A stretch of DNA of 64,000 bases. Origin: Paenibacillus caseinilyticus (GTDB lineage Bacteria; Bacillota; Bacilli; Paenibacillales; NBRC-103111). Every line of letters starts with the position of its first letter. Positions within the stretch are counted from its first letter, which is position 1. The notes beneath the pieces are model-generated. The model had not been told where the DNA came from and made no database searches. It worked only from the letters and a program-made list of their open reading frames with translations. Shown here in pieces: positions 61,883 to 64,000 of this stretch. The stretch is from the NCBI RefSeq assembly GCF_027533645.1, contig NZ_JAQAGY010000010.1, positions 62,001 through 126,000 on the forward strand. The letters are read 5' to 3'. Made by a program: the position numbers and the translations under genes.

Positions 61883-63073
61883 TTACCTCCTGCCCGCTTC
61901 CGGACGGAAGCGCAGCGGCAGCTTGCTCACGCCATGGACGATGAACCCGCGGGCCGGGGGCAGCGGCTCCTCGCTCGCCAGGGCCAGCTCCGGCAGCCGG
62001 GAGAGCACGGCTTCGAGCGCTACTTTAGCCTCCAGGCGGGCGAGCGGGGCGCCGAGACAGAAGTGGATGCCGTGCCCGAAGGCGATGTGGCCGTTCGGCG
62101 TCCGTTCGATGTCGAATCGTCCCGCTTCCGGGAATTTGTCCTCGTCGCGGTTCGCGGATCCGATCCAGGCGACCACTCGGCTGCCTGCCGGAATCAGCTG
62201 GCCGCCGATTTCCACATCCCCGGATGCCGTGCGGAACATCGCTTGTACAGGGGAGCGGAAGCGCAGCACTTCCTCGATAGCCGAGGTGAGCAGCTCGGGC
62301 CGGCTGCGCAGCTTGGCCAGCTCTTCCGGGTGCTCGATCAGGGCGAGGACGGCATTGCCGATCAGGTTCGTCGTCGTCTCGTTGCCGGCGACGAGCAGCA
62401 GAGCGCAGAAGGCGAGGATATCCGACTGGGAGAGGTGGAACTCCCCATCTTCCGCAGCGATCAGCGCGGAGATGAGGTCGTCCTTCGGTTCTTTGCGGCG
62501 CTGCTCAATAATGCCGGAGAAATACTCGTTCATCTCCCGGTGCGCCTGCTGGGAGCCGGAGAGCGATCCGCCGAGGATCGTATCGGCCGAGGCGACGACC
62601 TCGTCGGACCAATGCTTGAAGCGGTCCCGGTCCTCGCTCGGAATGCCGAGCAGTTCGGCGATAACGATGACCGGCAGCGGGTAGGCGAAGTCCCGGATGA
62701 GATCGAACTCCCCGCCTTCGGCCGCCCGGTCGAGCAGCTCATGCGCCAGTTCGGCGATGCGGGGTTCCATGGCAGCCACCGCTTTGGGAGTGAAGGCCTG
62801 GTTGACGAGGGACCGCAGCTGGGTGTGCCGCGGCGGGTTTGTCGTAATCAGGGAGAGGCCGCCTTCGCGCTGGCCGGCTGCCGCCTTCTCTTCCGGCGGA
62901 CGCCCGCCGGAGGAGAACCGGGCGGAGTCGGAGAGGACGGTACGCACATGGTCGAAGCGGAACACGGACCAGAAGTTCATCTGCTCCATATACATAACAG
63001 GCTGGCGGGCTCGCATGGATTCATAGATCGGATAAGGGTTGCGCAGAATTTCGGGTGTCAGGAAAGGATTCAT
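61883..63073 (-). CDS. Cytochrome P450
   Basis: A 396-residue soluble bacterial P450. The I-helix oxygen-activation motif is LLVAGNETTTN, the K-helix ExxR is EEVLRFRSPVQ, and the heme loop FGHGIHFCLGAPLARLE carries the axial Cys. It resembles the CYP107/CYP109-like Bacillus group (start MNPFLTPEILRNPYPIYESMRARQPV). The substrate is unknown, and no ferredoxin or reductase gene is adjacent. AAGGAGGCTATCCT precedes ATG 63073 on the minus strand. Confidence 0.93.
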   Translation of the reverse strand: MNPFLTPEILRNPYPIYESMRARQPVMYMEQMNFWSVFRFDHVRTVLSDSARFSSGGRPPEEKAAAGQREGGLSLITTNPPRHTQLRSLVNQAFTPKAVAAMEPRIAELAHELLDRAAEGGEFDLIRDFAYPLPVIVIAELLGIPSEDRDRFKHWSDEVVASADTILGGSLSGSQQAHREMNEYFSGIIEQRRKEPKDDLISALIAAEDGEFHLSQSDILAFCALLLVAGNETTTNLIGNAVLALIEHPEELAKLRSRPELLTSAIEEVLRFRSPVQAMFRTASGDVEIGGQLIPAGSRVVAWIGSANRDEDKFPEAGRFDIERTPNGHIAFGHGIHFCLGAPLARLEAKVALEAVLSRLPELALASEEPLPPARGFIVHGVSKLPLRFRPEAGRR

Positions 63074-63932
63074 TAGGATAGCCTCCTTATCGGATAAGTG
63101 CCGGCCCGGGGGACGGCCCGCCGGTCTATGTTCACACAGGGGCGGCTGCCTTCAGGACTTCGGGCCTTCTTCCTGATTATCCCACAGGATTGCACGTGAA
63201 TCCAAATCCTGCCTTCCGGACGAAAGGGCGGCTGCCGGTGACCGGGTGCGGCCCTAATAAGCGGAAATTGCCGCGAATAGGACCGGAGCGAAGTCTTTCG
63301 TGGTGCTTTCGAGCCTTGACGTTCCCGCAACCGAACCTGCGGGTGCAAAGAAGGCGGAAGTGAACGCGTTTTCAAGGGGTTCTTTTTGTCTTTTTTCGGA
63401 GAATAAACTTGCAAGAAAGAGTTTCTTAGCGCTACAATGGTAGAAACAGGCTGATCGGCAGGGTGTGCCCGGTGTACATCTATGCTCCGATCGACTTCCG
63501 CATGTCCACGGATGCCCAATCAGCCGCTTCCACGGAAGCGCCGTCTCTTCCCAAGCCTCTGGCTGTTCCTTCTTCCCCGCGCACCCCCATTTCCTGTATA
63601 CCGAGCGCAAGATCCCAGGGCTCTTTCATTCATGGAGTGTCCGTGAATTTGAACCGGGCGCAGCATGCTCAGGCCGCAGCCATCGAAGAATCCGGCTGGA
63701 GTACCTGCTGCAGGCACAGGTAGGTCCTGCTCGATACAATTCGTATCGAACCCGCGATGCAGCCCGGCGGGCAGGGGGCGCGTCTGACCGAGTTGACACA
63801 GGAACAGCGCGAAGAGAAAGAAGCAAGAGACAGGGAAGAGAAAGAGGAATAGCAAGTAGAACGACTGGAAGAGCGTGTGAAGAACAAGTGAGTCAAACAG
63901 AGAAAAATTATCGGATGGTGGGAGTGTTCCTA
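63074..63932 (+). promoter_or_regulatory. Long intergenic region with a plus-strand promoter candidate
   Basis: TTGCAA (63409-63414), 18 nt, TACAAT (63433-63438) is a plausible sigma-A promoter. Downstream frames such as 63463-63723 have poor ribosome sites and unconvincing composition. At 63757-63891 a short coiled-coil-like frame is interrupted by TAG. Nothing else in the region is supported. Confidence 0.4.
63757..63891 (+). pseudogene. Short charged coiled-coil frame with in-frame TAG
   Basis: ATG 63757 opens MQPGGQGARLTELTQEQ and then a run of Glu/Arg/Lys. TAG at 63850-63852 interrupts it, and the same frame goes on with QVERLEERVKNK to TGA 63889-63891. The charge pattern continues across the stop, hinting at one helix. 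No clear SD. Real gene, remnant or chance cannot be settled here. Confidence 0.25.
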
Positions 63933-64000
63933 TTGAAAGGAAAGATGAAAAAGTGGGTCGGCATGATCACGCTGGTATCGCTGCTCCTCGTCTCCTGTGA
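63933..64000 (+). CDS. Lipoprotein, N-terminal fragment
   Basis: A reading frame running off the window end. TTG 63933 (GGTGGGAG upstream) or ATG 63945 opens a signal peptide KKWVGMITLVSLLLVSC, whose LVSC is a plausible lipobox. Only the signal peptide is visible, so the function cannot be told. A YlaJ/YhcN-type spore lipoprotein or a binding protein would be equally possible. Confidence 0.7.
   Translation, partial: MKGKMKKWVGMITLVSLLLVSC

Noticed and set aside
63463-63723. 86-codon plus-strand frame after the P450 gene
   Set aside because: It follows a possible promoter but lacks an SD and its composition (Ser/Pro/Ala-rich, no hydrophobic core) is not convincing.

Overview
The window comes from a GC-rich, endospore-forming Firmicute, most likely a Paenibacillus. 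This is inferred from three things: a germination-receptor cluster and a Spo0E-like protein, an S-layer-anchored (SLH) glycanase, and gene orders that mirror Bacillus subtilis (yes/lpl/yetA and dpp/ykf) alongside Paenibacillus-style multidomain carbohydrate enzymes. No rRNA or tRNA genes, complete insertion sequences, prophage or CRISPR arrays were seen.

Layout. (1) 1-16.0 kb is a rhamnogalacturonan-I utilisation locus, all on the plus strand. It holds the end of an ABC permease, a GH105 hydrolase, a GDSL acetylesterase, a second long GH105-like protein, a YesS-like membrane AraC regulator with a textbook cre site inside its gene, an LplB/LplC/LplA-type importer, a YetA-like putative exo-lyase and a secreted PL11 lyase. 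Polymer would be cut outside the cell, oligomers imported, then deacetylated and trimmed inside. (2) 16.4-19.1 kb encodes a secreted FN3-cohesin-dockerin protein. (3) 19.4-27.5 kb is a dppABCDE-ykfA-ykfC operon for murein-peptide uptake and recycling. Its dppD carries a translated 15-bp minisatellite, and its ykfB is reduced to an internally deleted remnant. (4) 27.6-32.3 kb holds rhomboid protease, alkyladenine glycosylase, zinc alcohol dehydrogenase, a membrane-protein gene broken by an in-frame TGA, and a YjbR-like protein. (5) 32.4-36.8 kb is a GerA/GerC/GerB-type germination operon, with a frameshift in a G7 tract of the A subunit, and a convergent Spo0E-like gene. (6) 37.0-44.3 kb encodes a TauD-like dioxygenase and a 1921-residue cytoplasmic hybrid histidine kinase with nine 92-residue HAMP-type repeats. 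(7) 44.5-53.1 kb is mixed: membrane proteins, an HTTM-DCC fusion, an aldo-keto reductase, a group-II-intron-like RNA fragment, ku followed by a ligD remnant, a DUF2188 protein and a ZIP transporter. (8) 53.6-60.5 kb encodes a very large SLH-anchored pullulanase-type GH13. (9) 60.5-64 kb encodes two small minus-strand proteins, a cytochrome P450 and the start of a lipoprotein.

The most informative features are the broken or repeat-bearing genes: ykfB remnant, ligD remnant, G7 frameshift, TGG-to-TGA change, dppD minisatellite, HAMP array and Big2 array. I saw no clear new multi-gene defence or biosynthetic system. Start codons were moved downstream of the longest reading frame wherever a Shine-Dalgarno (SD) sequence and family length supported it. 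Family calls come from recognising motifs by eye, not from database searches.
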